Shown here piece after piece: positions 17,098 through 27,008 of a stretch of DNA of 64,000 nucleotides (the first letter of the stretch is position 1; every line of letters starts with the position of its first letter). The stretch is from Flammeovirgaceae bacterium UBA4465 (GTDB lineage Bacteria; Bacteroidota; Bacteroidia; Cytophagales; Cyclobacteriaceae): positions 62,001 through 126,000 of the forward strand of contig CAJJBF010000004.1 of assembly GCA_905182375.1 (NCBI GenBank), written 5' to 3'. A model generated the notes under the pieces. That model saw only the letters and a program-made list of their open reading frames with translations, was not told the DNA's origin and ran no database searches. The position numbers and the translations under genes were made by a program.

Positions 17098-19130
17098 TTA
17101 ACGATGAATAATCCGGTGGTATTCATTACCCATTTGAAATATTAAGGGTCCTTTTGGATATCCGGTTAATGGAATGCGTACCTCAACCTTATCCGCTTTC
17201 TGAGTGAATTTGATATCTACTAAGGCACCATCTAAAGAATAAATAACGATTTCAACGGGTTCAGATGATATTAAAAGGATGTCTACCCAATCTCTGGCAG
17301 GGTTTGGATAGATATGAGAAATACCAATTGTAGAAACTCCAGCTATGACCTCCGCTTTATTTTCTATGTAGTAGCAATGCGAACCAATATGATTGCCCAT
17401 TGACACCTCTTTGAGGGATAATATTCCTTCATTTTCATAGACAGGCCATCCGTTTTTAGACCTTAAATCCACATGGTCTATCACGATACCATAGCTATCT
17501 TCTAAAGTAATTTTTATAGTCCTCATTGGTGATCATTCGATTCACTAACAAATTTTGTTAATTTATAAACCATTCAATCTCATAATAAGGCAATTCATCT
17601 TTTATAAACCCTCGGTCAACATCCACTAATATCCACTCCCATTTACCATTCTCCTTAGTCTTCCAAGCTATGGTATTATGATTTATAGAACCATTTACCA
17701 AGAACATCTGCCTGATGACATCATGTAGTATAGTTCTCAATATTGACAAGATCTTCGACTTGATCAAAATTGAATTGAACAGAAAGGTCTTCACTCAAAA
17801 CTTCCAATAAATGGTTATGAGCGATTAAATCACCCACTTCAGCATAGTCTCCATGCTCAACCATATCGAACTCATTATTTGGAAGATCTATTTTTTGTGA
17901 AATAAATGAACTATTAATTTTAGATCTAATATTATGAATCCCCATATATTCCCCATTAATGGTAAGAATTACAGGACGATAACTGCTTTTTGCAAGCTTC
18001 ATATTGCCTTCAGATACTCGAGGGCTTAAAGGATCACGTAAAAATGCCTGCCACCAATCACTCCCGCTTGCACGCAAAGCGAAATTTTCAAACTCATTAC
18101 GCGACCGATCTACAAAGAGTTGATAATCTAAACTATTGATGCCATATTTATTTTAAAATAGATGCCCAGCTTTCTTTGAGGTAGCTGCCAGGACATCAAT
18201 CCATTAATTTTAGTTCCTACCAATTCATTAAAAGCAGCTCAATCTTCTCCGAAATTTTCAAAAAACTCAATATTGATAGGGATTTCCCATTCTAGCTTAA
18301 AATCTTGGACATAAATTCCCTTGTCTTCATCCAAAAATCGTCTGGATCTCCTGCCATTGAGATGACCGGCAACTCATTTTCATAAAATTCAGGATCGAAA
18401 AAATAAGAATGTATTTTCACAGGTCCTAGAAGCTAATTGAGCTTATAAGATGGCTGCTCTGATAATCGTGTTTTCTTGAAAAGAGATCGGCGCTGAATAA
18501 AGGAATGAACGCTCATCAGGCCATGATCCATCAAGGTTATATCTAATATCTCCTCCAAAATCTGTACTTAATTCGATCGATTGGGCACCCTCCATGAGGC
18601 CTCCCGGCTTTGAAAAAGAAGGTACACTCCTTACATAATCCGAATAGAAGATCGCTTCATTTTGGGCACCTGGGCGTTGGCGTTTCAAAGAATACCCATT
18701 CGCCATCATTCCTGCCGTAAGAAATATCTAATCGCTACTCCGAATAAGTAATGGAATCAACGACATCAAGTTCAGCATTGAAAGCGCCTATGGATTCTCC
18801 GCTGGCAGAGAGCTTAAAATTGGTATGATCAGCAACCGCTTCTCCATCAGCCCAAAACAATAAATAGCCACCTGCTTCAATCACCGTGCCTGCTGGCAAT
18901 GACCATTTATCTGGTTTACTTAAGTGATCTGTAAGATAATAACCAGACAAATTAAGAGGCGTTGTTCCTGCGTTGTAAAGTACAATCCAATCACTGGTTT
19001 GACCCAACATAGGATCTTCAATACCACTCAGATTAGAGGCCATAAATTCATTTATTCTCAATTGTGCACCAGACAAAAAAGGTATCTATGTAAATAAGAA
19101 AATGAATAAAAAATTTCTGAACATGATCAT
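17098..19130 (-). pseudogene. Decayed CotH/lamin-tail secreted protein with T9SS-type C-terminus
   Basis: Fragments in three frames add up to one exported protein. A signal peptide (MFRNFLFIFLFT) is interrupted by an in-frame TAG at 19086-19088. A lamin-tail domain follows (LRINEFMASN, DWIVLYNAGTTPLNLSGYYL, to about 18735, ended by another in-frame TAG). Then come a chitobiase-like segment (TDFGGDIRYNLDGSWP), CotH kinase-like pieces (PVILTINGEYMGIHNIR; TIAWKTKENGKWEWILVDVD) and a sorting-like tail (ISHIYPNPARDWVDI). Further breaks are a lost T in GATTTTTGG (about 18320-18335), a TGA near 18237-18240, a lost A near 18150 and an in-frame TAA near 17560. Several independent lesions show true decay. 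Confidence 0.8.
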
Positions 19131-19153
19131 TCCTTTAAGTACTTTCAATCAGA

Positions 19154-20527
19154 TTAATGGCTCATAGCCATTAATAAATCACTTTGTGTAATGATATGGA
19201 CTTTTTGCAATTCATCTCTTATGAGAAGTGCTCTATTTTCCTTTGAAATTAGTGATGATAACACATCTAAAGTATTATTCATCGACACAAACTGAAAAGA
19301 GGGATCCATCACCTGCGCAACAGATTTGTTCTTGATATCTGGATTCTCAATTAATTGCTTTAGAACTTTTGAGTCAATCAGGCTTCCTACAAAGTTTCCA
19401 TTTTCAGTCACCGGTATTTGATCTATTCCTTTCTCATTCATCTGAACAATGGCTTCTCCGACAGTAATGTTTTTATCAATAGTTGAAAGAATTACAGGAT
19501 AATCCCTGTTCTTTATAATATCCTTGGCAGAGGCAAATTTTCTGGACTCAATGAATCCATGATCTTTCATCCAGTTATCATTGTATATTTTACCTAAGTA
19601 TCTGGTGCCATGATCGGGTAAAATAATCACCATGACGTCGTTTTCTTTAAGATTAGTTTTGGCCCATTCTATGGCTCCAAAAGCAGCAGAACCACACGAC
19701 CATCCTACAAACAATCCTTCTTCTCTAGCCAATCTCCTGGTCATGATCGCAGCATCTTTATCGGTCACTTTAACAATTTGATCCACCATGCTAAAATCTA
19801 CGTTCTCGGGTAAGATATCTTCTCCGATACCTTCAGTTAAATAGGGATAAATCTCACTTTCGTCAAAGGTTCCTGTTTCCTTAAATTTTTTGAATACAGA
19901 TCCATATGAATCGATACCTAAAGTAGTTATAGATGGGTTTTGTTCTTTCAAATATTTTGAAGTTCCACTGATCGTTCCTCCAGTACCCATACCCGCAGCA
20001 TAGACCGTAACCTTACCCTCGGTATCCAACCATATTTCTGGACCCGTCGTTTCGTAATGGGCCGTCCAGTTTCCGGGGTTGTCATATTGATTGGGATAGA
20101 AAGAATTGGGAATTTCTTCATTTAACTTTTGAGCAACCGAATAGTAAGAACGTGGATCTGACGGCTCAACATTAGTGGGGCAAACAATGACTTCTGCACC
20201 CACAGCCCTTAAAATATCTATTTTTTCTTGGGATTGCTTATCTGCTAAGGTAAAAATACATTTATAACCTTTTGATTGTGCCACCAACGCCAAGCCCATA
20301 CCCGTATTGCCCGAAGTTCCTTCAATAATGGTACCTCCCGGTTTTAAAAGCCCCTCTTGTTCGGCATTTTCAATCATTTTGACTGCAATTCGATCCTTTA
20401 TTGAATTACCCGGATTAAAATATTCAACTTTCACAAGGATCGTACCTTGAACACCCTTGGACACATGGTGCAACTTTACCAGTGGCGTGTTGCCAATAGT
20501 GTCCACAATACTGTTATAATATTTCAT
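19154..20527 (-). CDS. Cystathionine beta-synthase with tandem CBS domains
   Basis: The 457-residue PLP enzyme condenses serine (or an activated serine) with homocysteine or sulfide. The fold-type II core has NPGNSIKDR (PLP Lys44), GTSGNTGMGLA and the phosphate loop GMGTGGTISGTS. A linker then leads to two CBS motifs (about 335-457). The PLP core plus CBS pair favours cystathionine beta-synthase over plain cysteine synthase, and the nearby cystathionine gamma-lyase-like gene agrees. The frame opens 8 codons upstream, but the -7 box at 20549-20556 lies across that extension, so the ATG at 20527 is preferred. Confidence 0.88.
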   Translation of the reverse strand: MKYYNSIVDTIGNTPLVKLHHVSKGVQGTILVKVEYFNPGNSIKDRIAVKMIENAEQEGLLKPGGTIIEGTSGNTGMGLALVAQSKGYKCIFTLADKQSQEKIDILRAVGAEVIVCPTNVEPSDPRSYYSVAQKLNEEIPNSFYPNQYDNPGNWTAHYETTGPEIWLDTEGKVTVYAAGMGTGGTISGTSKYLKEQNPSITTLGIDSYGSVFKKFKETGTFDESEIYPYLTEGIGEDILPENVDFSMVDQIVKVTDKDAAIMTRRLAREEGLFVGWSCGSAAFGAIEWAKTNLKENDVMVIILPDHGTRYLGKIYNDNWMKDHGFIESRKFASAKDIIKNRDYPVILSTIDKNITVGEAIVQMNEKGIDQIPVTENGNFVGSLIDSKVLKQLIENPDIKNKSVAQVMDPSFQFVSMNNTLDVLSSLISKENRALLIRDELQKVHIITQSDLLMAMSH

Positions 20528-20548
20528 ATATATACAATCAAGAAATTG

Positions 20549-20556
20549 CAAAAATA
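20549..20556 (-). promoter_or_regulatory. -7 promoter element (TATTTTTG) for the cystathionine beta-synthase gene
   Basis: TATTTTTG fits TAnnTTTG, 22 bases upstream of the ATG at 20527. The transcript would start about 15 bases before the gene. Confidence 0.4.
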
Positions 20557-20946
20557 GCCAAAAAATCTATCTAAAAAGAATCCTTGAATCTACTTCTTTA
20601 AATAAAAAATTTATACTTCTTTTTTAGGATTTGGGGAAATCTACGTGAACCCTACTTAGACAAAATTTATGGTATTCATGAAATGGATCATACCGAAGAA
20701 TAGTGATGAATTTAGTCAGCTATTTTTGAAGAGAGCTGTACTATTTTCATCTCTAAAACTAAATCCAAAAGCAGATCCTATTTCATGTTCAGTGATTAAG
20801 TTCCTAGGTCTTTAAATGGAACTCTCAAAAATGAAGAAAATCATTTTCCTAGCTTATCTTACGTTGAATTCTATTTTGATGTTATTTATTTTTTCAATTG
20901 AAATTAATAATGCAATTTTAACCTAATCTTAAACTTGTCTACAGAT
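20557..20946. other. Non-coding interval between divergent CBS and M24 peptidase genes
   Basis: About 390 bases hold no convincing gene. A 36-codon frame (20816-20926, +) would encode a short hydrophobic peptide (MKKIIFLAYLTLNSILMLFI), but no support for expression is seen. TAAACTTG just before the M24 gene is a one-mismatch -7 box. Confidence 0.4.
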
Positions 20947-22299
20947 ATGAGAGTATTAATTTTTAGCCTGATTCTAACCCTTTCTTTTACATCAAACGCC
21001 CAAAGCAGTTATATGCCCAAAACATTGGATATGAAGGAGCGAGCAGTAATTGTCGATCGTTGGCTTAGAGAACGCATGGCCACAGTACTCCCAGATTTGA
21101 TGAAAAGAACGGGCATCGATATGTGGTTGATCATCGCACGTGAATACAATGAAGATCCCATTTTACGAACCATGCTCCCCTCCACGTGGCAATCTGCCAG
21201 ACGGACCACCATTTTAGTTATTTATGATCCTGGCGATCAAAAACCATTGGAAACCATGGCTATGGCGAGGTATGCTGTTGGAGACCTCTTTCGGAAAGTT
21301 TGGGATAAGGAAACGCAGCCTGACCAGTGGAAAGCATTGGCTGCTTTGATCAAAGAAAAAGATCCCAAAAAAATCGGGATCAATAAATCGGTCACTTTTG
21401 GTCATGCAGATGGCCTAAGTGCGACCCACTATGACATACTTACCTCCAATTTAGAAGATAAGTACGTAAAAAGACTCATCAGTGCAGAGTCGCTAGGGGT
21501 TGGATGGCTTGAAACTAGAACGGAAAGCGAAATGATCGTATATCCCAATATCGTAAGGATGGCTCATCAAATCATTGCAGAAGGTTTTTCAGAAAAAGTG
21601 ATTCAACCAGGTATTACCACAACAGATGATGTAGTCTGGTGGTACCGAGATAAAATAAGATCTGCGGGTTATACCACTTGGTTTCATCCCTCGGTCTCTA
21701 TTCAAAGAAAAAATGAGGCCTCCTTTGAGCACCTCAGATCTTTTTCTGATCGACCCGAAGATGAAATTATTTTGCCAGGTGATCTACTTCATGTTGATTT
21801 TGGAATCACTTATTTGAGACTTAATACAGATACCCAGCAACATGCATACGTTCTTAAATCAGGAGAAACAAACCCTCCTGATTTTTTGGTGAAAGCATTT
21901 GCACAAGGGAATCAAGTCCAAGATATTTTCTTAAATAACTTTAAAACTGGAAGAACTGGAAATGAGATTTTGCAACAATCTCTCACTGAAGCTCAAAATA
22001 TCGGATTAAAACCTACGATCTACACCCATCCTATAGGCTATCATGGACATGCCGCCGGTCCCACCATCGGGATGTGGGATCAGCAAGAGGGAGTGCCGAT
22101 TGCAGGAGATTATCCACTTTATCCTCACACGGCTTATTCAATAGAACTCAACAATGCCTCCTTCATAAAAGAATGGAATAAAGAAATCAGAATTATGCTG
22201 GAAGAAGATGCCTATTTTGATGGTGATGCAGTGCGTTACATTGACGGTAGACAGACAGAACTAATGACCATCCCTAGAATACTTACACCCAACCACTGA
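20947..22299 (+). CDS. Exported M24-family (aminopeptidase P-like) metallopeptidase
   Basis: The 450-residue protein starts at an ATG with a signal peptide (MRVLIFSLILTLSFTSNAQS). The frame opens four codons earlier at a TTG. The C-terminal pita-bread domain keeps the five metal ligands: LHVDFGI, LNTDTQQHA, HPIGYHGHAAGP, YSIELN and MLEEDA. It probably removes N-terminal residues, often Xaa-Pro, from peptides in the periplasm. An M20 peptidase gene follows after 24 bases on the same strand. Confidence 0.85.
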   Translation: MRVLIFSLILTLSFTSNAQSSYMPKTLDMKERAVIVDRWLRERMATVLPDLMKRTGIDMWLIIAREYNEDPILRTMLPSTWQSARRTTILVIYDPGDQKPLETMAMARYAVGDLFRKVWDKETQPDQWKALAALIKEKDPKKIGINKSVTFGHADGLSATHYDILTSNLEDKYVKRLISAESLGVGWLETRTESEMIVYPNIVRMAHQIIAEGFSEKVIQPGITTTDDVVWWYRDKIRSAGYTTWFHPSVSIQRKNEASFEHLRSFSDRPEDEIILPGDLLHVDFGITYLRLNTDTQQHAYVLKSGETNPPDFLVKAFAQGNQVQDIFLNNFKTGRTGNEILQQSLTEAQNIGLKPTIYTHPIGYHGHAAGPTIGMWDQQEGVPIAGDYPLYPHTAYSIELNNASFIKEWNKEIRIMLEEDAYFDGDAVRYIDGRQTELMTIPRILTPNH

Positions 22300-22323
22300 T
22301 CACTTATCTGAAATCTAAGACGC

Positions 22324-23613
22324 ATGCTTCGAATCACTATCATTTGCTTTCTACTCGTTCAGTTTTTAGAGAACCCAGCGCAAAAGCTATCAAAAAAAGA
22401 AAAAGAAATAATTTCACTTGTTCATAAAAATAATGACGCGGCCATCGAGTTGCTTGAGGAAGCTGTAAATATCAATAGTGGCACCATGAATCTTGAGGGA
22501 GTCAAAAAGGTCGGAATGCTTTTTAAAGGTCAATTTGATCAAATACGGATGGATACCAAGTGGGTTGATTTGTCCAACCTGAATCGGGCGGGCCATTTAT
22601 TTGCTGAAACCAAAGGAAATAAAGGGAAAAGAGTTTTATTGATCGGTCATTTGGATACGGTATTTCCTGAAAATAGCCCTTTTCAAAAAATGGAACGACT
22701 CCCCGATAGTACCGTTAAAGGTCCTGGAACCAACGATATGAAAGGTGGTAATGTCATCCTGCTTTTTGCATTGAAAGCGCTTCATGAAGCAGGGGAATTG
22801 ACAGATGCTCAAATTATTGTGGCCCTCACTGGGGATGAAGAATTGACAGGGAAACCCATTTCTTTAAGCCGTAAAGATCTGATTGAAGCAGGCCAGAGAA
22901 GTGACATTGCTCTGGGATTTGAAAACTCAACAGGATTTAATAATGTTACCCTGGCGCGGAGAGGTTCTTCAGGTTGGAAAGTTGAAATCAAAGGAAAAAG
23001 AAGGCATTCCGCTGGGATATTTTTGACCGGTGTCGGTGCTGGTGCTGTTTTTGAATCCGGAAGAATATTAAATGATTTCTATGAAACCTTAAAAGGTGAA
23101 ACTTATCTTACATTCAACCCTGGAATTATCCTTGGAGGGACTGAAATTAGTTATCATGAGCCAAGTAATACCGGAAATGCCTTTGGAAAAACCAATGTTG
23201 TGGCACAATCAGTGATCATTGACGGAGACCTAAGATTCATTTCAGAAGAACAAAAAGAAATAACCCGGGCAAAAATGCGAGCAATTGTAGCAAATAATCT
23301 ACCCGAAACCTCAGCTAAAATAACGTTCTTCGATAGCTATCCTGCCATGCCCCCTACTCAAGAAAATAAAGATCTCTTAAAAAAATTCAGTAAGGTCAGC
23401 ATAGATATGGGACATGGGCCTGTAGAAGCATGGGATCCTTCAAAGCGTGGCGCAGCAGACGTCTCTTTTGTTGCACAGTATGTGGCTTGTATCGATGGAT
23501 TGGGTGCTATGGGAGCTGGGGCCCATACACCTGATGAAACCATTGATCTAGCAACCTTTGAGATACTTACCCAGCGCGCGGCGGTGCTGATATACCGACT
23601 CATCAATGAATAA
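22324..23613 (+). CDS. Exported M20-family metallopeptidase (glutamate carboxypeptidase-like)
   Basis: The 429-residue protein has a short N-terminal hydrophobic signal (ITIICFLLVQFL). The di-zinc site reads GHLDTVF, GTNDMKGG, TGDEE and GAGAHTPDE. A dimerisation/lid domain sits in the middle (about 200-310). It resembles carboxypeptidase G2-type enzymes that release C-terminal glutamate or related residues. Probably co-transcribed with the M24 gene before it. Its stop overlaps the start of the frameshifted LOG gene. Confidence 0.85.
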   Translation: MLRITIICFLLVQFLENPAQKLSKKEKEIISLVHKNNDAAIELLEEAVNINSGTMNLEGVKKVGMLFKGQFDQIRMDTKWVDLSNLNRAGHLFAETKGNKGKRVLLIGHLDTVFPENSPFQKMERLPDSTVKGPGTNDMKGGNVILLFALKALHEAGELTDAQIIVALTGDEELTGKPISLSRKDLIEAGQRSDIALGFENSTGFNNVTLARRGSSGWKVEIKGKRRHSAGIFLTGVGAGAVFESGRILNDFYETLKGETYLTFNPGIILGGTEISYHEPSNTGNAFGKTNVVAQSVIIDGDLRFISEEQKEITRAKMRAIVANNLPETSAKITFFDSYPAMPPTQENKDLLKKFSKVSIDMGHGPVEAWDPSKRGAADVSFVAQYVACIDGLGAMGAGAHTPDETIDLATFEILTQRAAVLIYRLINE

Positions 23614-24153
23614 GCAGCATCGCCATTTTTTGTGGCTCATCCATGGGTGTTGATCCCATTTATCAATGCGTCTGCACAAGAAGTTGGACGTAAACTAGTG
23701 GCCTATAAATATGACCTCGTGTATGGAGGTGGATCCGTAGGCCTGATGGGCGTGGTTGCGGATGAAGTACTTTCATTGAAAGGTCAAGTGACGGGCGTCA
23801 TAACAGAAAAACTGCACGCATGGGAAGTTGGGCACGCTGGCTTAACTCAACTACATATAGTAAATACCATGCATGAAAGAAAAGCCTTGATGGCTCAATT
23901 ATCAGATGGTTTCATCGCCTTGCCCGGAGGTATCGGAACGCTAGAAGAAATAACAGAAGTATATACTTGGCTACAATTAGGCTATCATCACAAACCTTGT
24001 GGTTTTTTGAATGTAGCCGGTTATTATGATGCATTCATCGCCTTGTTAGACCAAATGGTTATCCAGGGGTTTTTAGATGCTAAAAGTAGAAATTTGATTA
24101 TTGTTGAATCAAATATCGATGATTTATTGGCTAAAATGTCATTAAATAACTGA
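23606..24153 (+). pseudogene. LOG-family protein (cytokinin-activating phosphoribohydrolase-like) with frameshifted N-terminus
   Basis: From about 23668 the frame reads as a good LOG protein: YDLVYGGGSVGLMG, MHERKALM and the family PGGIGTLEEITE motif. The missing N-terminus is present in other frames. ATG-AAT-AAG overlaps the M20 stop; then, after one extra base, AIFCGSSMGVDPIY (about 23621-23663) appears; then a second shift leads to INASAQEVGRKL. Two indels within the first 80 bases break the gene. LOG enzymes cleave nucleoside 5'-monophosphates to base and ribose phosphate. It may be a recent pseudogene or a sequence error. A downstream start at the GTG at 23632 would lack the first motif. 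Confidence 0.7.
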
Positions 24154-24204
24154 TTCATTAACCATTGTATTATCATTGCAACTATAATAAAGAAAAACAA
24201 AAAA

Positions 24205-25347
24205 ATGAAATTCGGAACTAAAGTCTTACATGCAGGTATTGCTCCCGATCCTTCGACAGGTGCCATCATGACACCCATTTTCCAAACCTCTACCTACGTA
24301 CAAGAGGCTCCTGGAAAACATAAAGGATTTGAATACGCACGCACACAAAATCCTACAAGGACGGTATTAGAAGAAAATCTAGCTGCCTTGGAAAACGCAA
24401 AATATGGGCGCTGCTTTTCATCAGGTATGGGTGCCACAGATGCCGTTATTAAGTTATTAGCTCCTGGAGATGAAGTCATCTGTACGCATGACCTTTATGG
24501 GGGGACTTATCGACTTTTCACTGCCATCTACCAAAACTATGGTATCGTTTTTAAATTCGTTGATCTGCAAGACGTCGAAGCAGTAAAGAAAGCCTTCAAT
24601 CCAAAGACCAAAATGATTTGGATTGAATCTCCAACAAATCCCATGATGCGCATTGTAGACATCAGCGCCATGGTAAACATCGCCAAAACCTACCATAGTT
24701 GGGTCTGTGTTGACAATACTTTTGCCACACCTTATTTACAAAATCCGATTGACATAGGTGCCGATATTGTTGTTCACTCCGTAACTAAGTATATCTCTGG
24801 CCATTCCGATGTGGTCATGGGTGCAGTCATCACCGATGATAAAGCCCTAGATGATAAAATCGGATATATTCAAAATTCAGCGGGTGCCATCCCAGGCCCA
24901 AATGATTGCTTCTTGGTCCTGAGAGGAATCAAAACTTTACACATAAGAATGGATAGACATTGTGAAAATGGGAGCAAAGTAGCCCATTTTCTTAAAGATC
25001 ATCCTGCGGTCGACGAAGTCTTTTGGCCTGGATTCAAAGAACATCCAAATCATCAAGTTGCCAAGAAACAGATGCGTCAATTTGGAGGAATGATCTCATT
25101 TACCCTCAAAGAGGACCACATTGATGTTGCTTTCAAGTTGATGGAAAAGCTCAAATTCTTCAGCCTTGCGGAGTCCTTAGGTGGCGTAGAGTCTTTGATT
25201 GGACATCCTGCCAGTATGACCCATGCCTCTATTCCAAAAGAAGAAAGGCTGAAATCTGGACTGACCGACTCACTCATCCGGTTGAGTGTGGGCATTGAAG
25301 ACATAGATGATTTAATTGCTGATTTAGCCCAAGCTATCGAAGCCTAA
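24205..25347 (+). CDS. Cystathionine gamma-lyase / gamma-synthase (Cys/Met metabolism PLP enzyme)
   Basis: The 380-residue fold-type I PLP enzyme has the Schiff-base Lys195 in SVTKYISGHSDVVMG and the usual SSGMGATDAV, DNTFATPYLQ, and SLGGVESLIGHPASMTH near the end. With the cystathionine beta-synthase about 3.7 kb away it fits the reverse transsulfuration route (homocysteine to cysteine). Lyase and synthase activities cannot be told apart from the sequence. Confidence 0.88.
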   Translation: MKFGTKVLHAGIAPDPSTGAIMTPIFQTSTYVQEAPGKHKGFEYARTQNPTRTVLEENLAALENAKYGRCFSSGMGATDAVIKLLAPGDEVICTHDLYGGTYRLFTAIYQNYGIVFKFVDLQDVEAVKKAFNPKTKMIWIESPTNPMMRIVDISAMVNIAKTYHSWVCVDNTFATPYLQNPIDIGADIVVHSVTKYISGHSDVVMGAVITDDKALDDKIGYIQNSAGAIPGPNDCFLVLRGIKTLHIRMDRHCENGSKVAHFLKDHPAVDEVFWPGFKEHPNHQVAKKQMRQFGGMISFTLKEDHIDVAFKLMEKLKFFSLAESLGGVESLIGHPASMTHASIPKEERLKSGLTDSLIRLSVGIEDIDDLIADLAQAIEA

Positions 25348-25354
25348 AAAAGGT

Positions 25355-25768
25355 CTAGCGTTTGATTTCAAATCCATGTGATAAATGAATATCGCTGCTT
25401 ATAGACGAAGCTACGGAACAATATTTATCTACCGCCAAAGATATTATTTTTTCAGCCTCTTGATCCGTAAGGTCAGGTGAGTTAATTTCATAATGAATGT
25501 GCACGTCAGTGAAGGATCTTGGAGCCTGCGCTCTACGCTGACCACTCGCTTTTCCCGATAAATCATTAAGTACCTTGCGCCTCTTTTTAATCATTGAAGC
25601 AATATCAACCGCAGCACACGCAATGAGACCGGACAGTAATAATTCCATGGGGGATTGAGCTTGTTTTTTTTCTGGCCCATACATATCAATCTCTACACGA
25701 TTTTGCGTGCTATTTACTGTATAAAACTCTTCATCGGATTTAAATCCTAAGACTACTTCCATTTCCAT
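25355..25768 (-). CDS. OsmC-family peroxide-responsive protein
   Basis: The 137-residue OsmC/Ohr-fold protein has the segment SPMELLLSGLIACAAVDI with the first reactive Cys and VDKYCSVASSIS with the second. The family reduces organic hydroperoxides with thiols. It converges on the cystathionine lyase gene, with 7 bases between the stops. Confidence 0.85.
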   Translation of the reverse strand: MEMEVVLGFKSDEEFYTVNSTQNRVEIDMYGPEKKQAQSPMELLLSGLIACAAVDIASMIKKRRKVLNDLSGKASGQRRAQAPRSFTDVHIHYEINSPDLTDQEAEKIISLAVDKYCSVASSISSDIHLSHGFEIKR

Positions 25769-25929
25769 TCTCCAAACTTACCCTCATAATTGTCATTTAG
25801 TATGGTTTGAAATCAAATTTTAATCAAAAACCTATAAGATTTAATACAAATTTTTCGTTTCATCCAAAAAAAATTACCTCCAAAAAAAATAAAAAAAGAA
25901 AAAAAATAACCTAAATCATAAGATCATTG

Positions 25930-25937
25930 TAAGTTTG
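25930..25937 (+). promoter_or_regulatory. -7 promoter element (TAAGTTTG) for the DAHP synthase gene
   Basis: TAAGTTTG matches TAnnTTTG and lies 22 bases before the ATG at 25959. Because it overlaps the upstream TTG-initiated extension, it argues for the ATG start. Confidence 0.45.
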
Positions 25938-25958
25938 CACTTTTTTATCGCATTGATT

Positions 25959-27008
25959 ATGATCATTCCAAAAGAACCCAAATTATCCGTTGAACAACTG
26001 TCAGCGGTCACCGCAATCGTAGAAGAATATGATTGTAAACTTCAAGCAATTGTAGGACACCATAGAAGTGTTTATGCCGTCTTAGGTGAAGAAAGAAAAA
26101 CAGTAATGGTAAATAGAATATTAGGCCTTGATTTTATAGATCGTTTTGATGCCGTTGACTCTCCTTTTAAATTAATGGATATTAATTCAGAATTAGCCCA
26201 TCACAAAATTGTTTTAGGAAATCATATCGTGGGAGAAGGTCCTTTTGTAATCGCCGGTCATTGTACCATCGATCCAAAAAACCCAAATTTATTTATCGAA
26301 TCTGCCCATGCAGTAAAAGAAGCTGGCGCAAAAGCCATACGTGGTGGTGTTTGGAAGCCTCGAACCATGCCCTACTCTTTTCAAGGAGATGATGCTTCTG
26401 TAAAGATACTTATGGAGGCTCGATCACAAACAGGACTGCCTGTAGATACTGAAGTGATGGATGAACATCAATTGAGAATTGCTGTGGAAGCCGGAGTTGA
26501 TATTTTGCAAGTCGGCGCGAGAAATGCTTTAAATTATTCATTGCTGAAAAGCATAGGCCAGATGACCCAAAATAAGAAAATTGCCGTATTACTAAAAAGG
26601 TCTATGGGCATGGGCCCTCTCAATGAGTTCATTGCAGCAGCAGAATACATTGCAGCAGCAGGAAATCCAGATATTATGCTGTGTCCAAGAGGGACCAACC
26701 CAACGATGGATGGCTACCGTAATTATCCTGATGAGTCGATCACACCACTGCTGAAAGAAAAAACATGGGCACCTGTCATAGTGGATCCTTGTCACTCCGT
26801 CGGTAGAGCTAAATATGTACCTTCCGCTGCGTTAGCTGCCATCGCATACGGAGCTGATGGCGTGATCATTGAGAGTCATTTAGATCCACAAAGAGGTATT
26901 GGAGATGATCCAAAGCAGTCGATCAAGCCGGCAGTTTTGAAACAATTAGTTACTGACATTGAAGCTATCTGGGCCATAAAAAACAGAACCGTACTCGCTG
27001 GTAATTAA
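25959..27008 (+). CDS. 3-deoxy-7-phosphoheptulonate (DAHP) synthase, type I beta
   Basis: The 349-residue enzyme condenses erythrose 4-phosphate and PEP at the entry of the shikimate pathway. About 75 N-terminal residues form the ferredoxin-like domain often involved in feedback control. The TIM barrel follows, with AGHCTIDP, GAKAIRGGVWKPRT, LQVGARNALNY, LKRSMG, CPRGTNP and VDPCHSVGRA. Starts at the ATG after the -7 box. The stop overlaps the convergent sulfotransferase stop by 4 bases. Confidence 0.92.
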   Translation: MIIPKEPKLSVEQLSAVTAIVEEYDCKLQAIVGHHRSVYAVLGEERKTVMVNRILGLDFIDRFDAVDSPFKLMDINSELAHHKIVLGNHIVGEGPFVIAGHCTIDPKNPNLFIESAHAVKEAGAKAIRGGVWKPRTMPYSFQGDDASVKILMEARSQTGLPVDTEVMDEHQLRIAVEAGVDILQVGARNALNYSLLKSIGQMTQNKKIAVLLKRSMGMGPLNEFIAAAEYIAAAGNPDIMLCPRGTNPTMDGYRNYPDESITPLLKEKTWAPVIVDPCHSVGRAKYVPSAALAAIAYGADGVIIESHLDPQRGIGDDPKQSIKPAVLKQLVTDIEAIWAIKNRTVLAGN

